Shown one piece after another: positions 26,742 through 35,019 of a stretch of DNA of 53,848 nt. A program made the position numbers and the translations under genes. Within the stretch, counting starts at the first letter, position 1, and the number at the start of each line of letters is the position of its first letter. The stretch covers positions 1 through 53,848 of the forward strand of contig JAGLED010000024.1 in NCBI GenBank assembly GCA_023145215.1, written 5' to 3'. The notes beneath the pieces were generated by a model. It was not told the origin of the DNA, ran no database searches, and saw only the letters and a program-made list of their open reading frames with translations. Origin of the DNA: Rhodospirillales bacterium. Its GTDB lineage: Bacteria; Pseudomonadota; Alphaproteobacteria; Rhodospirillales; Casp-alpha2.

Positions 26742-27242
26742 ATGAACATCATCGAACAACTCGAGAAGGAGCAGCAGGAACGCCTCGCCGCCGAGCGGCA
26801 GGTTCCTGAATTCGCCGCCGGCGATACGCTCCGCGTTAACGTGAAAGTCGTCGAAGGCACGCGTGAGCGTGTTCAGGCGTTCGAAGGTGTCTGCATCGCC
26901 CGTAACGGCAGCGGCATCAACGAATCGTTCACGGTCCGCAAGATCTCTTACGGCGAAGGCGTGGAGCGTGTGTTCCCGGTCTTTTCGCCCAGCATCGACA
27001 GCATCGATGTGATCCGCCGTGGTGACGTCCGTCGCGCCAAGCTCTACTACCTGCGCGGCCGTCAGGGTAAGTCGGCTCGTATCGCGGAAAAAACCGATGG
27101 TTACTCCGCCAAGCTGACTGCCGAGGAAAAGCGTGTCGCGCAGGAAGAAAAGCGCGCCCGCGACGCCCAGGCCCGCGAGATCAAGAAGGCCAAAGAAGCC
27201 GAAGCCGAGGCACCTGCCGCGGATACGGCCACCGAAGAATAA
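26742..27242 (+). CDS. rplS: Ribosomal protein bL19
   Basis: Large-subunit protein at the 30S-50S interface. The ATG at 26742 has AAGAAGGAAACC upstream. The core ([86 protein letters not shown]) is complete by about residue 120. The remaining 45 residues are a charged helical extension ending in an acidic Ala/Glu stretch, giving 166 residues in all. Similar extensions occur in other alphaproteobacteria. Confidence 0.96.
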   Translation: MNIIEQLEKEQQERLAAERQVPEFAAGDTLRVNVKVVEGTRERVQAFEGVCIARNGSGINESFTVRKISYGEGVERVFPVFSPSIDSIDVIRRGDVRRAKLYYLRGRQGKSARIAEKTDGYSAKLTAEEKRVAQEEKRARDAQAREIKKAKEAEAEAPAADTATEE

Positions 27243-27248
27243 GAAACC

Positions 27249-27303
27249 GGGACCGAACGGTCCCCCAGAACGTTGCCGCCGGGATGGGCCCGGCGGCGGC
27301 AAC
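27249..27303 (+). other. Two hairpins between rplS and leuC
   Basis: GGGACC-GAAC-GGTCCC (27249-27264) is a perfect 6-bp stem, and 27272-27303 folds GTTGCCGCCGGG against CCCGGCGGCGGCAAC with one three-base bulge. Neither is followed by a T-run. They could act as a partial transcription barrier or as 3' end protection for the ribosomal-protein mRNA. Confidence 0.55.
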
Positions 27304-27321
27304 AACGATGTGGAGGGAATG

Positions 27322-28728
27322 ATGGCGCAGCCGAAAACGCTGTTTGATAAAATCTGGGAAAGTCACCTGGTCAACGTGCAGGACGACGGAACGTGCCTGC
27401 TCTACATTGACCGGCATCTGACCCACGAGGTGACCAGCCCGCAGGCGTTCGAGGGCCTTCGCAACACCGGCCGCAAGGTACGCCGTCCCGAACTCACCCT
27501 GGCGGTGCCGGACCACAACGTGTCGACAACCGAACGCGGCGGCTTCATCGCCGACGACGAAAGCCGCATCCAGATCGAAACCCTGCAGAAGAACTGCAAG
27601 GATTTCGGTGTGCCGCTGTTCGACGTTACCGACGTGCGCCAGGGTATCGTCCACATCATCGGCCCGGAGCAGGGCTTCACGCTGCCGGGTACGACCGTTG
27701 TCTGCGGCGACAGCCACACCGCGACGCACGGCGCGTTCGGTGCGCTGGCGTTCGGCATCGGCACCTCCGAGGTCGAACACGTTTTGGCGACGCAGACGCT
27801 TTTGCAAAGCCCCTTGAAGAACATGCGCATCACCGTCACCGGCGCGCTGCCCAAGGGGTGCACGGCGAAGGACCTAGTGCTCGCCATCATCGGTAAGATC
27901 GGCACCGCCGGCGGGACCGGTTACGTGATCGAGTACGCCGGCCAGGCGATCAAGGATCTTTCGATGGAAGGCCGCATGACGGTCTGCAACATGACCATCG
28001 AGGGCGGCGCCCGCGCCGGCCTGATCGCGCCGGACGAGAAAACGTTCGAGTATCTGAAAGGCCGCCCGATGTCGCCGAAGGGCGCCGCATGGGAAGCCGC
28101 CGTCGCCTACTGGAAGACGCTGCCCAGCGACGAAGGTGCGACGTACGACAAGGAAGTGGAACTCGACGTTTCCGAGATCGTGCCGCAGGTTACCTGGGGC
28201 ACCAGCCCCGAAGACGTGGCGCCGATCAACGGCACCGTGCCGCGCCCGGAGGATTTTCCGAACCCGGCCAAGCAGGAATCCGCCAAGCTGGCGCTCGAAT
28301 ACATGGGCCTCGAAGGCGGCATGAAGATCACCGACATCAAGGTCGACAAGGTGTTCGTCGGATCATGCACCAACGGCCGGATCGAGGACATCCGCGCCGC
28401 CGCCGCGATTTCCAAGGGCCGCAAGGTCGCCGACGGCGTGGTCGCGCTGATGGTGCCGGGCTCGGGCCTGGTGAAGGACCAGGCGGAAGCCGAAGGTCTC
28501 GACAAGATACTGATCGAAGCGGGTTGGGAATGGCGCGAGCCGGGCTGTTCGATGTGCCTGGCGATGAACGCCGACCGGCTTGAGCCGGGTGAGCGCTGCG
28601 CGTCCACGTCGAACCGGAACTTCAAGGGCCGTCAGGGCTTCAAGGGCCGTACCCATCTGGTGAGCCCGGCGATGGCTGCTGCCGCCGCCGTCACCGGTCA
28701 TCTGGTCGACGTTCGCGATCTGGACTGA
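27322..28728 (+). CDS. leuC: 3-isopropylmalate dehydratase, large subunit
   Basis: Isomerises 2- to 3-isopropylmalate in leucine synthesis with LeuD; 4Fe-4S enzyme. 468 residues from the second of two adjacent ATGs (27322), which is five bases from GGAGG. Cluster cysteines are in [14 protein letters not shown] and [23 protein letters not shown] and the C-terminal [23 protein letters not shown] are family marks. No leuA or leucine-rich leader is seen upstream; the gene follows rplS. Confidence 0.97.
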   Translation: MAQPKTLFDKIWESHLVNVQDDGTCLLYIDRHLTHEVTSPQAFEGLRNTGRKVRRPELTLAVPDHNVSTTERGGFIADDESRIQIETLQKNCKDFGVPLFDVTDVRQGIVHIIGPEQGFTLPGTTVVCGDSHTATHGAFGALAFGIGTSEVEHVLATQTLLQSPLKNMRITVTGALPKGCTAKDLVLAIIGKIGTAGGTGYVIEYAGQAIKDLSMEGRMTVCNMTIEGGARAGLIAPDEKTFEYLKGRPMSPKGAAWEAAVAYWKTLPSDEGATYDKEVELDVSEIVPQVTWGTSPEDVAPINGTVPRPEDFPNPAKQESAKLALEYMGLEGGMKITDIKVDKVFVGSCTNGRIEDIRAAAAISKGRKVADGVVALMVPGSGLVKDQAEAEGLDKILIEAGWEWREPGCSMCLAMNADRLEPGERCASTSNRNFKGRQGFKGRTHLVSPAMAAAAAVTGHLVDVRDLD

Positions 28729-28761
28729 CCCTGCGGTAACGAAACACGGAGGAAAACGAAA

Positions 28762-29391
28762 ATGGAAAAATTCGAAAAACTGACCAGCGTTGCCGCGCCG
28801 ATGGACATGATCAACATCGACACCGACATGGTCATTCCGAAGCAGTTCCTGAAGACCATCAAGCGCTCGGGTCTGGGCAAGCACCTGTTCCACGAAATGC
28901 GCTATGACGAGGACGGCAACGAGGTCGAGGATTTCGTCCTCAACCAGCCGGCCTACCGGAACGCCAAGATCCTGGTCGCCGGTGACAACTTCGGCTGCGG
29001 GTCATCGCGGGAGCATGCCCCCTGGGCGATCCTTGACTTCGGGATCAAGTGCGTGATTTCCACGTCGTTCGCCGACATCTTCTATAACAACTGCTTCAAG
29101 AACGGTATCCTGCCGATCAAGGTCACGCCGGAGCAACTCGAAGACCTGATGGACGACGCCAAGCGCGGTGCGAACGCGACGCTGACCGTCGATCTGGAAA
29201 ACCAGACCATCACTGGACCCGACGGCGGCGAGGTGAAGTTCGACATCGACCCGTTCAAGAAGAAGTGCCTGCTCGAGGGTCTCGACGACGTCGGCCTGAC
29301 GCTGCAGAACGAAAAGAAGATCGACAGCTTCGAAGACGAAAAGAAAAACAGCATGGCATGGCTCAACAGCGCCATGACCGCAGCGGAGTAA
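28762..29391 (+). CDS. leuD: 3-isopropylmalate dehydratase, small subunit
   Basis: Swivelling-domain partner of LeuC. 209 residues, usual size. Key motifs: [20 protein letters not shown] and the substrate-binding loop [21 protein letters not shown] lies 7-8 bases before the ATG. The gene is 33 bases after leuC; a paired palindromic repeat separates it from leuB. Confidence 0.96.
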   Translation: MEKFEKLTSVAAPMDMINIDTDMVIPKQFLKTIKRSGLGKHLFHEMRYDEDGNEVEDFVLNQPAYRNAKILVAGDNFGCGSSREHAPWAILDFGIKCVISTSFADIFYNNCFKNGILPIKVTPEQLEDLMDDAKRGANATLTVDLENQTITGPDGGEVKFDIDPFKKKCLLEGLDDVGLTLQNEKKIDSFEDEKKNSMAWLNSAMTAAE

Positions 29392-29398
29392 CGCGGCT

Positions 29399-29507
29399 CT
29401 CATCCTTCGAGACGGCCCCGGGAATACCGGGCCCCCCTCAGGATGAGGATCGGTAATTGAACTAAACCTCGTCCTGAGGAGCAGCAAAGCTGCGTCTCGA
29501 AGGACGG
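29399..29507. repeat. Paired palindromic dispersed repeat between leuD and leuB
   Basis: Two related hairpin units. The first runs from CTCATCCTTCGAGACGG to CCTCAGGATGAGG (29399-29448); the second runs from CCTCGTCCTGAGG to GCGTCTCGAAGGACG (29467-29507) in inverse order, so the whole block is also one large imperfect palindrome. This sequence type is, from memory, a common extragenic repeat in alphaproteobacterial genomes. It sits inside the leu operon, where it would fold strongly in the mRNA. Confidence 0.8.
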
Positions 29508-29533
29508 GAAAGAAAAGAGGGAAGGGAAACGAC

Positions 29534-30640
29534 ATGGCCGCGAACAAGAAACTTTTGATGCTGCCCGGCGACGGGATCGGCCCGGAAGTCATGGGCGAGG
29601 TGAGACGCGTCGTCGATTGGATGGACAAGCGCCGTCACGTCTCGTTCGACATCGAGGAAGATCTGGTCGGCGGTGCGGCCTATGACGCCCACAAGACCTC
29701 GCTTGCCGATGCGACCCTGGACAAGGCCATGAACGTCGACGCCGTCATGCTGGGCGCCGTCGGCGGCCCGAAATGGGACAACGTCGAACGCGACGCGCGT
29801 CCGGAAGCGGGCCTGCTGCGGCTCAGAAAAGAAATGGACCTGTTCGCCAACCTGCGGCCGGCGACCTGCATGCCGGCGCTGGCGGACGCCTCAAGCCTCA
29901 AGAACGACGTCGTTTCCGGCCTCGACATCATGATCGTCCGCGAGCTGACCGCCGGTACCTACTTCGGCCAGCCGAAAGGTATGCAGGAATATGAGGGCCA
30001 GGAACGTTGCGTCGACACGACCTCCTACACCCGTGGCGAGATCGAGCGGGTCGTTCGCGCCGCCTTCGAACTGGCGCAGAAGCGGGGCAAGAAACTCCAT
30101 TCCGTCGAAAAGGCCAACGTGATGGAAGTCGGCGTGTTCTGGCGCAAGATCGCGACCGAGGTCGCCAAGGACTATCCCGACGTGACGCTCGAGCATATGT
30201 ACGCCGACAACTGCGCGATGCAGCTTGTGCGCTGGCCCAAGCAGTTCGACGTGATCGTCACCGACAACCTGTTCGGCGATGTGCTGTCCGACTGCGCGGC
30301 GATGTGCACGGGCTCGCTCGGCATGCTGCCGTCGGCATCCCTCGGCGCCGCCGATGAAAGCGGCCGGCGCAAGGCGCTGTACGAGCCGGTGCACGGCTCC
30401 GCGCCCGACATCGCGGGCGAGAGCAAGGCCAACCCGCTGGCGACGGTCCTGTCGTTCGCGATGTGCCTGCGCTACTCGTTCGACATGGGCGAGGACGCCG
30501 ACATGCTGGAGAAAGCCTGCGCCGACGTGCTGGATGCGGGCTACCGCACCGGCGACATCATGCAGGACGGCATGACCCTGGTCTCGACCCAGGAAATGGG
30601 CGAGAAAGTCTGCGCGCAGTTGGACAAGCAGGCCGCGTAA
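29534..30640 (+). CDS. leuB: 3-isopropylmalate dehydrogenase
   Basis: NAD-dependent oxidative decarboxylation of 3-isopropylmalate, third leucine-specific step. 368 residues. Motifs: [19 protein letters not shown], the substrate region [35 protein letters not shown] and the NAD-binding [24 protein letters not shown] precedes the ATG. A strong terminator follows at 30669. Confidence 0.96.
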   Translation: MAANKKLLMLPGDGIGPEVMGEVRRVVDWMDKRRHVSFDIEEDLVGGAAYDAHKTSLADATLDKAMNVDAVMLGAVGGPKWDNVERDARPEAGLLRLRKEMDLFANLRPATCMPALADASSLKNDVVSGLDIMIVRELTAGTYFGQPKGMQEYEGQERCVDTTSYTRGEIERVVRAAFELAQKRGKKLHSVEKANVMEVGVFWRKIATEVAKDYPDVTLEHMYADNCAMQLVRWPKQFDVIVTDNLFGDVLSDCAAMCTGSLGMLPSASLGAADESGRRKALYEPVHGSAPDIAGESKANPLATVLSFAMCLRYSFDMGEDADMLEKACADVLDAGYRTGDIMQDGMTLVSTQEMGEKVCAQLDKQAA

Positions 30641-30668
30641 TCACCGTTCACGTGTAAGTTTCGGAGAG

Positions 30669-30693
30669 CCGGGGCCATCGTGCCCCGGTTTTT
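30669..30693 (+). terminator. Rho-independent terminator after leuB
   Basis: CCGGGGC-CATCGT-GCCCCGG followed by TTTTTC: a perfect 7-bp GC stem, six-base loop and T-run, 28 bases after the leuB stop. Confidence 0.92.
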
Positions 30694-30760
30694 CTTTGCC
30701 TATTTTCGGAGTTCCATGGCGGCGATATAATTGGGGCTCTCGCTAAAAGGAGTTCCGGTG

Positions 30761-30916
30761 ATGGCGTTGCGTCTTTTGCTCGGCGTGCTCTTGGTTGCCG
30801 TGTTCTTTCATGTGCTGCCCGCGGCGGCGGCGGACCGGGCTTTCCCATCCGTGGTCGATCCGTCCAAGCGCTTCATGTTTTACAAGCCCGATCCCGAATG
30901 GCTGGCGCTGCTTTGA
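30761..30916 (+). CDS. Tiny predicted secreted peptide (51 aa)
   Basis: Not recognised. From the ATG at 30761, with AGGAG eight bases upstream, it encodes 51 residues: a clear signal peptide (ALRLLLGVLLVAVFFHVLP, cut near AAA|ADRAF) and a mature part of only about 27 residues, rich in aromatics and proline (SKRFMFYKPDPEWLALL). It follows the leuB terminator and converges on lrgB, so it probably has its own promoter. The good ribosome site and signal peptide argue for a real gene; function unknown. Confidence 0.6.
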   Translation: MALRLLLGVLLVAVFFHVLPAAAADRAFPSVVDPSKRFMFYKPDPEWLALL

Positions 30917-30940
30917 GCGCATGCGCGCGGCGAATAACGC

Positions 30941-31663
30941 CTAGAACAAGACCGCGAAGATCAGCGGAATCAGGATTGCCGTCGCAAGCCCGTTCAGGCC
31001 CATGGCGAGGCCGGCGAAGGCGCCCGCGACCGCGTTGACCTGAAACGCCCGTGACGTCCCCAGGCCGTGTGCCGCGACCCCCATGGCGAGGCCTCGGGCG
31101 CGCCAGTCCTTGATCCGCGTCAGGTTCAGCACCAACGGCCCCAACACCGCCCCCGTGATCCCGGTCAGGATGACGAAAACCGCCGTCAGCGACGGCAGCC
31201 CGCCCAGTTGTTCGGAAATTCCCATGGCGATGGGTGCGGTGACGGACTTGGGCGCGATGGACAGAAGCGTCTGGACGCTGGCGCCGCCGAGATAGGCAAA
31301 GCCGTAGGCGCAGCCCGCCGCCGTCCCCGATCCGACGAGGATTCCGATCAATAACGCCGGGCCGGATTCCTTGAGCGTTTCGAGTTGTTGGTAGAGCGGC
31401 ACCGCCAGCGCGACCGTCGCCGGACCCAACAGGAAGTGCACGAACTGCGCACCCTCGAAATAGTCCTTGTAGGGAATGCCGGTCGTCCACAACAACCCGG
31501 CGATCAGAATAATGGCGATCGGCACCGGGTTCAGCAGCGGGTTGCGGCCGCTTTTTTCATAGAGCCAGTCGCCGACCACGTAGGCGCAGAGCGTCAGCGT
31601 GAGACCGGTCAGCGGCTTCTGCGCCAGATAGACCCAGATCTGTGCGAGGTCCGGCGGGTTCAT
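30941..31663 (-). CDS. lrgB: LrgB/CidB family membrane protein
   Basis: Holin-like-associated inner-membrane protein, implicated in murein hydrolase export or metabolite transport in other bacteria. 240 residues from the ATG at 31663 (MNPPDLAQIWVYLAQ), overlapping the lrgA stop. About six to seven membrane helices; the signature PKSVTAPIAMGISEQLGGLPSLTA and the AAHGLGTSRAFQ motif are characteristic. Symbol by homology; the E. coli equivalent is yohK. Confidence 0.9.
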   Translation of the reverse strand: MNPPDLAQIWVYLAQKPLTGLTLTLCAYVVGDWLYEKSGRNPLLNPVPIAIILIAGLLWTTGIPYKDYFEGAQFVHFLLGPATVALAVPLYQQLETLKESGPALLIGILVGSGTAAGCAYGFAYLGGASVQTLLSIAPKSVTAPIAMGISEQLGGLPSLTAVFVILTGITGAVLGPLVLNLTRIKDWRARGLAMGVAAHGLGTSRAFQVNAVAGAFAGLAMGLNGLATAILIPLIFAVLF

Positions 31664-32022
31664 ACCTTGTCCTCGTCGCGCAAGGTCGATCTGCCGAGCC
31701 GCTCCATCACCAAAGCTGTGATGGCGATGGCGAAGAGCGTGCCCGGCACGATGGCGAGGAACACCGGCCACCATTCGTCGGCGAGGCGCGGCACATGCAG
31801 CATGACGCCGACGCCGGCCGGCACGAACAATAGGGCCAAATGGCGAAGCAGCCCGCCTGCTGTCTCATTTAGCCCCTCTGGCAGTCCCCGCTTGATCAAA
31901 AGCCCCGTGAACAGGATTGTCATCCCGATCACCGGGCCCGGCACGGGGATATCCGTCGCCACCTGCACGGTTTCGCCAACAAGCTGGCAGATCAGGATGA
32001 GCGCGAGATAGCGGATAATCAT
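31660..32022 (-). CDS. lrgA: LrgA/CidA (YohJ) family membrane protein
   Basis: Holin-like partner of LrgB. 120 residues with four hydrophobic segments: ALILICQLVGETVQ, then PVPGPVIGMTILFTGLLIKRG, HLALLFVPAGVGVMLHV and VFLAIVPGTLFAIAITALV. The PGPVIGM motif is typical. Its stop overlaps the lrgB start (ATGA). It is divergent from asd across a 293-base gap that contains the asd leader. Confidence 0.9.
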   Translation of the reverse strand: MIIRYLALILICQLVGETVQVATDIPVPGPVIGMTILFTGLLIKRGLPEGLNETAGGLLRHLALLFVPAGVGVMLHVPRLADEWWPVFLAIVPGTLFAIAITALVMERLGRSTLRDEDKV

Positions 32023-32130
32023 CAGCGGATGTTATGACCCCAATTGAGTAAGTATCTTGCGTATTATCACGCGTCACGTTATGGTCCGCCCGATTTCGAC
32101 CGGGATCAACGGGTGATTTCCGGCGATTTG

Positions 32131-32190
32131 ATGGAAATTTGCATGCTGCTTGCGATGATCACCACGAAAAAGACCAAAACCCTGCAATAG
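32131..32190 (+). CDS. Putative asd leader peptide (Met/Ile/Thr/Lys-rich)
   Basis: Short open frame ending at TAG 32188-32190. Starting at the ATG at 32143 (with GGA about eight bases upstream) it encodes 15 residues, MLLAMITTKKTKTLQ; an ATG at 32131 in the same frame would give 19. Codons 5-13 are Met-Ile-Thr-Thr-Lys-Lys-Thr-Lys-Thr: nine in a row, all amino acids made from aspartate semialdehyde, the product of Asd encoded next. The stop codon lies in the loop of the terminator-like hairpin that follows. This is the classical layout of a ribosome-mediated attenuator; the inference is strong but untested. Confidence 0.6.
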   Translation: MEICMLLAMITTKKTKTLQ

Positions 32191-32203
32191 CGGGCGGTTT
32201 TTT
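32176..32203 (+). promoter_or_regulatory. Candidate attenuator terminator in the asd leader
   Basis: Hairpin AAAACCCTGC-AATA-GCGGGCGGTTTT with bulges (core CCTGC/GCGGG), followed by a run of six T (32198-32203). No plus-strand gene ends upstream, since lrgA is transcribed away, so an ordinary terminator has no purpose here. The 3' arm CGGGCGG (32191-32197) is exactly complementary to CCGCCCG at 32086-32092, and its GCGGGC to GCCCGC at 32221-32226, giving possible alternative structures. Confidence 0.55.
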
Positions 32204-32218
32204 CGTGTTTTGATGAAA

Positions 32219-32244
32219 CGGCCCGCTGAGACACTCGCGGGCCG
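32219..32244 (+). other. GC-rich hairpin in the asd 5' leader
   Basis: CGGCCCGC, a ten-base loop, then GCGGGCCG: a perfect 8-bp stem between the attenuator candidate and the asd ribosome site, without T-run. Its left arm can also pair with the attenuator's right arm. Confidence 0.5.
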
Positions 32245-32315
32245 AAGTCGTATGCAGACCATGCCCTAAGTGATATCGGCGGGTCATGGAAGACCCCCAA
32301 AGGAGATACAAGAAA

Positions 32316-33347
32316 ATGGGTTACAAAGTTGCTGTCGTCGGCGCCACCGGGAACGTGGGCCGCGAAATGATGGAGATTATGGCGGAGCGACGCTTCCCGG
32401 CCGACGAGGTCGTGGCACTGGCCTCCGAACGGTCGGTGGGTAAGGAAGTCAGCTACGGCGACGACGACGTGCTGAAGTGTCAGGACCTCGCCAAGTTCGA
32501 TTTCAAGGGCATCGACATCGTGCTGTCTTCGCCGGGAGCCTCGGTTTCCGAGATTTACAGCCCGAAAGCCGCCGCTGCGGGCGCCGTCGTCATCGACAAC
32601 ACGTCGTTCTGGCGCATGGACCCGGACGTGCCGCTGGTGGTGCCGGAAGTGAACCCGGACGCCATTGCCGGCTACACGCGAAAGGGGATCATCGCCAACC
32701 CGAACTGCTCGACCATTCAGATGGTCGTGGCGATGAAGCCGCTGCACGATCTGGTGCCGATCAACCGTTGCATCGTCTCCACCTACCAGTCGGTTTCCGG
32801 CGCCGGTAAGGCGGGCATGGACGAACTTTTCGCCCAGACCAAGGGCATCTACATGAACCAGTCGACGGAAGAGCATCGCGAGAAGTTCACCAAGCAGATC
32901 GCGTTCAACTGTATTCCGCACATCGACAAGTTCATGGACGACGGCTCGACCAAGGAAGAATGGAAGATGGTCGTCGAAACCAAGAAGATCCTCGATCCGG
33001 CGATCAAGGTTCATGCGACGTGCGTGCGCGTGCCGGTGTTCGTCGGCCACGGCGAGGCCGTGACCCTCGAGTTCGATGGTCCGCTCGAAGTCGACGAAGC
33101 GCGTCAGGCACTGCAAAACGCGCCCGGGATTACCGTCCTGGATGAGCGCGCCGATGGCGGTTACGTGACGCAGAAAGAGTGCGCCGGCGAGGACGACGTT
33201 TACGTCAGCCGCATCCGCACCGATCCGACGGTCGAGCACGGACTGTCCATGTGGGTGGTTTCCGACAACCTTCGCAAGGGCGCCGCGCTCAACACGATCC
33301 AGATCGCCGAGACGCTGGTCGGCCGGTACATGGAAGATGCGGCCTGA
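32316..33347 (+). CDS. asd: Aspartate-semialdehyde dehydrogenase
   Basis: NADPH-dependent reduction of aspartyl phosphate to aspartate semialdehyde, the branch point for lysine/DAP, threonine, methionine and isoleucine. 343 residues from the ATG at 32316, preceded by AGGAG at 32301-32305. Motifs: nucleotide-binding VGATGNVGREMM, catalytic cysteine in ANPNCSTIQMV, STYQSVSGAGKAGMDEL and the C-terminal GAALNTIQIAE. The long upstream region has a putative attenuator. lrgAB is divergent; the response regulator is convergent. Confidence 0.96.
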   Translation: MGYKVAVVGATGNVGREMMEIMAERRFPADEVVALASERSVGKEVSYGDDDVLKCQDLAKFDFKGIDIVLSSPGASVSEIYSPKAAAAGAVVIDNTSFWRMDPDVPLVVPEVNPDAIAGYTRKGIIANPNCSTIQMVVAMKPLHDLVPINRCIVSTYQSVSGAGKAGMDELFAQTKGIYMNQSTEEHREKFTKQIAFNCIPHIDKFMDDGSTKEEWKMVVETKKILDPAIKVHATCVRVPVFVGHGEAVTLEFDGPLEVDEARQALQNAPGITVLDERADGGYVTQKECAGEDDVYVSRIRTDPTVEHGLSMWVVSDNLRKGAALNTIQIAETLVGRYMEDAA

Positions 33348-33375
33348 TTAAGCCTGTTTGAATCTGAAATGACGG

Positions 33376-33407
33376 AAACGCCTGTCGCACATCGCGGCGG
33401 GCGTTTT
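33376..33407. terminator. Probable bidirectional terminator between asd and the response regulator
   Basis: AAACGCC pairs with GGCGTTT around an imperfect inner stem, followed by further T residues on the plus strand (TTTTCGCTTTT) and T on the minus strand. It lies between the convergent asd and response-regulator genes. Confidence 0.65.
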
Positions 33408-33423
33408 CGCTTTTGAATGACGG

Positions 33424-34023
33424 TCAGTCCGCCTTGACCCGGTCGACGTCGTCCGGGTTGAAGGTGGTGTTGATCTCGTCCTGTTCCATGTCCTGCTTTT
33501 TGGCGGCGGCGGCGGCCTTCGGATCGGGTTTCGGCTTGGCGCCCTGGCCGCGGCGGTCCTCGCCCTTGAATTCGCCATGGTGACGGCGGCGGTCCGGGCC
33601 GAAGAATTCGCCGACACGGACGAACCGGCGCGGCCGTTCGATCACGGCCTCGATCCGGCTGAACAGGCCTTTGGGCGACACCGGCTTGATGACGTATTCG
33701 GTGACCCCCGCGTCGCGTGCCTTGAAGACATGCTCGCGTTCGCGAAACGCGGTGACCATGATGATCGGGATAAAGGTGTTGGGGCTTTCAGGGCTCTTGC
33801 GGATCAACTGGGTCAGCTTGATGCCGTTGACCGGCGCCATCTGCCAGTCGGTGATGACCAGATCGACCGTGTTGTTCTTGAAATATTCCCACGCGTCTTC
33901 GCCGTTTTCGAAGGTATGCAGGTCGGACGCGCCGAGAACCCGCAACATCTTCCGCAATAAACCGGCAGAAAATTCCTGGTCTTCAACGACCATGATAGAG
34001 ACGTCGCGCAAATAGTCGGTCAC
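33424..34023 (-). CDS. Response regulator (CheY-like receiver with charged tail)
   Basis: 199 residues. Residues about 7-127 are a receiver domain: acidic pocket VVEDQ, phospho-acceptor D59 in DLVITDWQMAP, conserved T in IIMVTAF and K in YVIKPVSPKGLF. After the receiver there is no DNA-binding or enzymatic domain, only a basic then mixed-charge tail (RRRHHGEFKGEDRRGQG, Lys/Pro/Ala-rich). Single-domain regulators like this act by protein contact, for example on flagella or in phosphorelays. No histidine kinase is adjacent. Confidence 0.9.
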   Translation of the reverse strand: MTDYLRDVSIMVVEDQEFSAGLLRKMLRVLGASDLHTFENGEDAWEYFKNNTVDLVITDWQMAPVNGIKLTQLIRKSPESPNTFIPIIMVTAFREREHVFKARDAGVTEYVIKPVSPKGLFSRIEAVIERPRRFVRVGEFFGPDRRRHHGEFKGEDRRGQGAKPKPDPKAAAAAKKQDMEQDEINTTFNPDDVDRVKAD

Positions 34024-34082
34024 GGTTGACCCGCTCCGTTGATAGACCCCAAGAGTGCTTTATGGTTTCATTTTGTCAGAGG

Positions 34083-34931
34083 CTATTCAAGCGATTCGGT
34101 ATACGTACTTGCCGCTGGCGTGCGCATGAGAATATTTAATGAATTCAATGCATTAATGGGGTCCAATTCGACGGCGTCACGGATGCTGGCGTCCGCTACC
34201 GCGGCGGCGACGGCTTCTACCGCCGATTGTGCCGCCGTCCGGGGATTGCAGCCTGCGGCGTGAAGACCGGTGAAGGCGGCGCTTAGCATGTCGCCGGTTC
34301 CCTTGGCGCGCAGCCAGCGTTTGGGGACGGCGATGACTTCCGTTTCGGATTCTGTGACGAGCAGGTTCGATATCGATCCGTCCGGACCCGGTATGGAAGA
34401 CACAAAGACCAGGCCGGGACCGCGCGCCATCAGTTTTCGCGCCGCCGAAACCGCACTTGCGGTATCCTCGATTGTCGTCCCGGTCAGTTCCGCCAGTTCG
34501 AACCGGTTCGGTAGTACGGCGTCGCAGGCGGGAACGGCCTCGTCCCGGAAAAAGTCGACGATGGTCGGGTCGACATAGATCCCTTCCGGGTCGTCGCCGA
34601 ACACCGGATCGAGATACCACGTGACATGCCTTTCACCGGTGCGCGAGCGTGCGATGAAATCGAGCGCTGCTCGCCCCTGGTCGGCGTTCGCCAGATACCC
34701 GCTGAGAAAAGCGAATGTATCCCCGCATTCACCAGATGCCTGATGGAGCCTGGAACTGATTTCCGACAGCGGCGTGACGTCGGGGGTGACCGGGCCGTGG
34801 CCCGGATGGTGGTCGTAGGTCACCGTATCGACGGGATGCGCCGTAGCGCCGGTTCGCTCAAGCGTCGGCACGGCAATGGCGTTGCCGACGTACCCGGTTA
34901 TGACGCGGGATTGCAGGGAGATGACATCCAT
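34083..34931 (-). CDS. pdxY: Pyridoxal kinase (PdxY/PdxK family)
   Basis: Phosphorylates pyridoxal to PLP in the B6 salvage pathway; ribokinase-like fold. 282 residues from the ATG at 34931 (MDVISLQSRVITGYVGNAIA), matching the family N-terminus; an ATG eight codons earlier is less likely. Other marks: DPVFGDDPEGIYV, LPNRFELAELTG and the catalytic loop AKGTGDMLSAAFTG. The canonical GTGD is intact. Several enzymes in this window, such as the D-cysteine desulfhydrase-like protein, need PLP, but no operon link exists. Confidence 0.88.
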   Translation of the reverse strand: MDVISLQSRVITGYVGNAIAVPTLERTGATAHPVDTVTYDHHPGHGPVTPDVTPLSEISSRLHQASGECGDTFAFLSGYLANADQGRAALDFIARSRTGERHVTWYLDPVFGDDPEGIYVDPTIVDFFRDEAVPACDAVLPNRFELAELTGTTIEDTASAVSAARKLMARGPGLVFVSSIPGPDGSISNLLVTESETEVIAVPKRWLRAKGTGDMLSAAFTGLHAAGCNPRTAAQSAVEAVAAAVADASIRDAVELDPINALNSLNILMRTPAASTYTESLE

Positions 34932-35019
34932 TGGGCGCGCTTGCCTTCGTATCATTGACTTTTATAGTTGCGCCGATTGTAGTCCATTGCACCGCACAAA
35001 AACGAGACTGGAGTTGACC

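Noticed and set aside
32074-32262. 62-codon minus-strand open frame in the asd leader
   Set aside because: No ribosome site, basic low-complexity product, and it covers the hairpins explained better by an RNA-based leader.
32023-32315. Lysine riboswitch upstream of asd
   Set aside because: The leader is shorter than a lysine aptamer and lacks its five-way junction elements; the peptide-coding frame is a better explanation.
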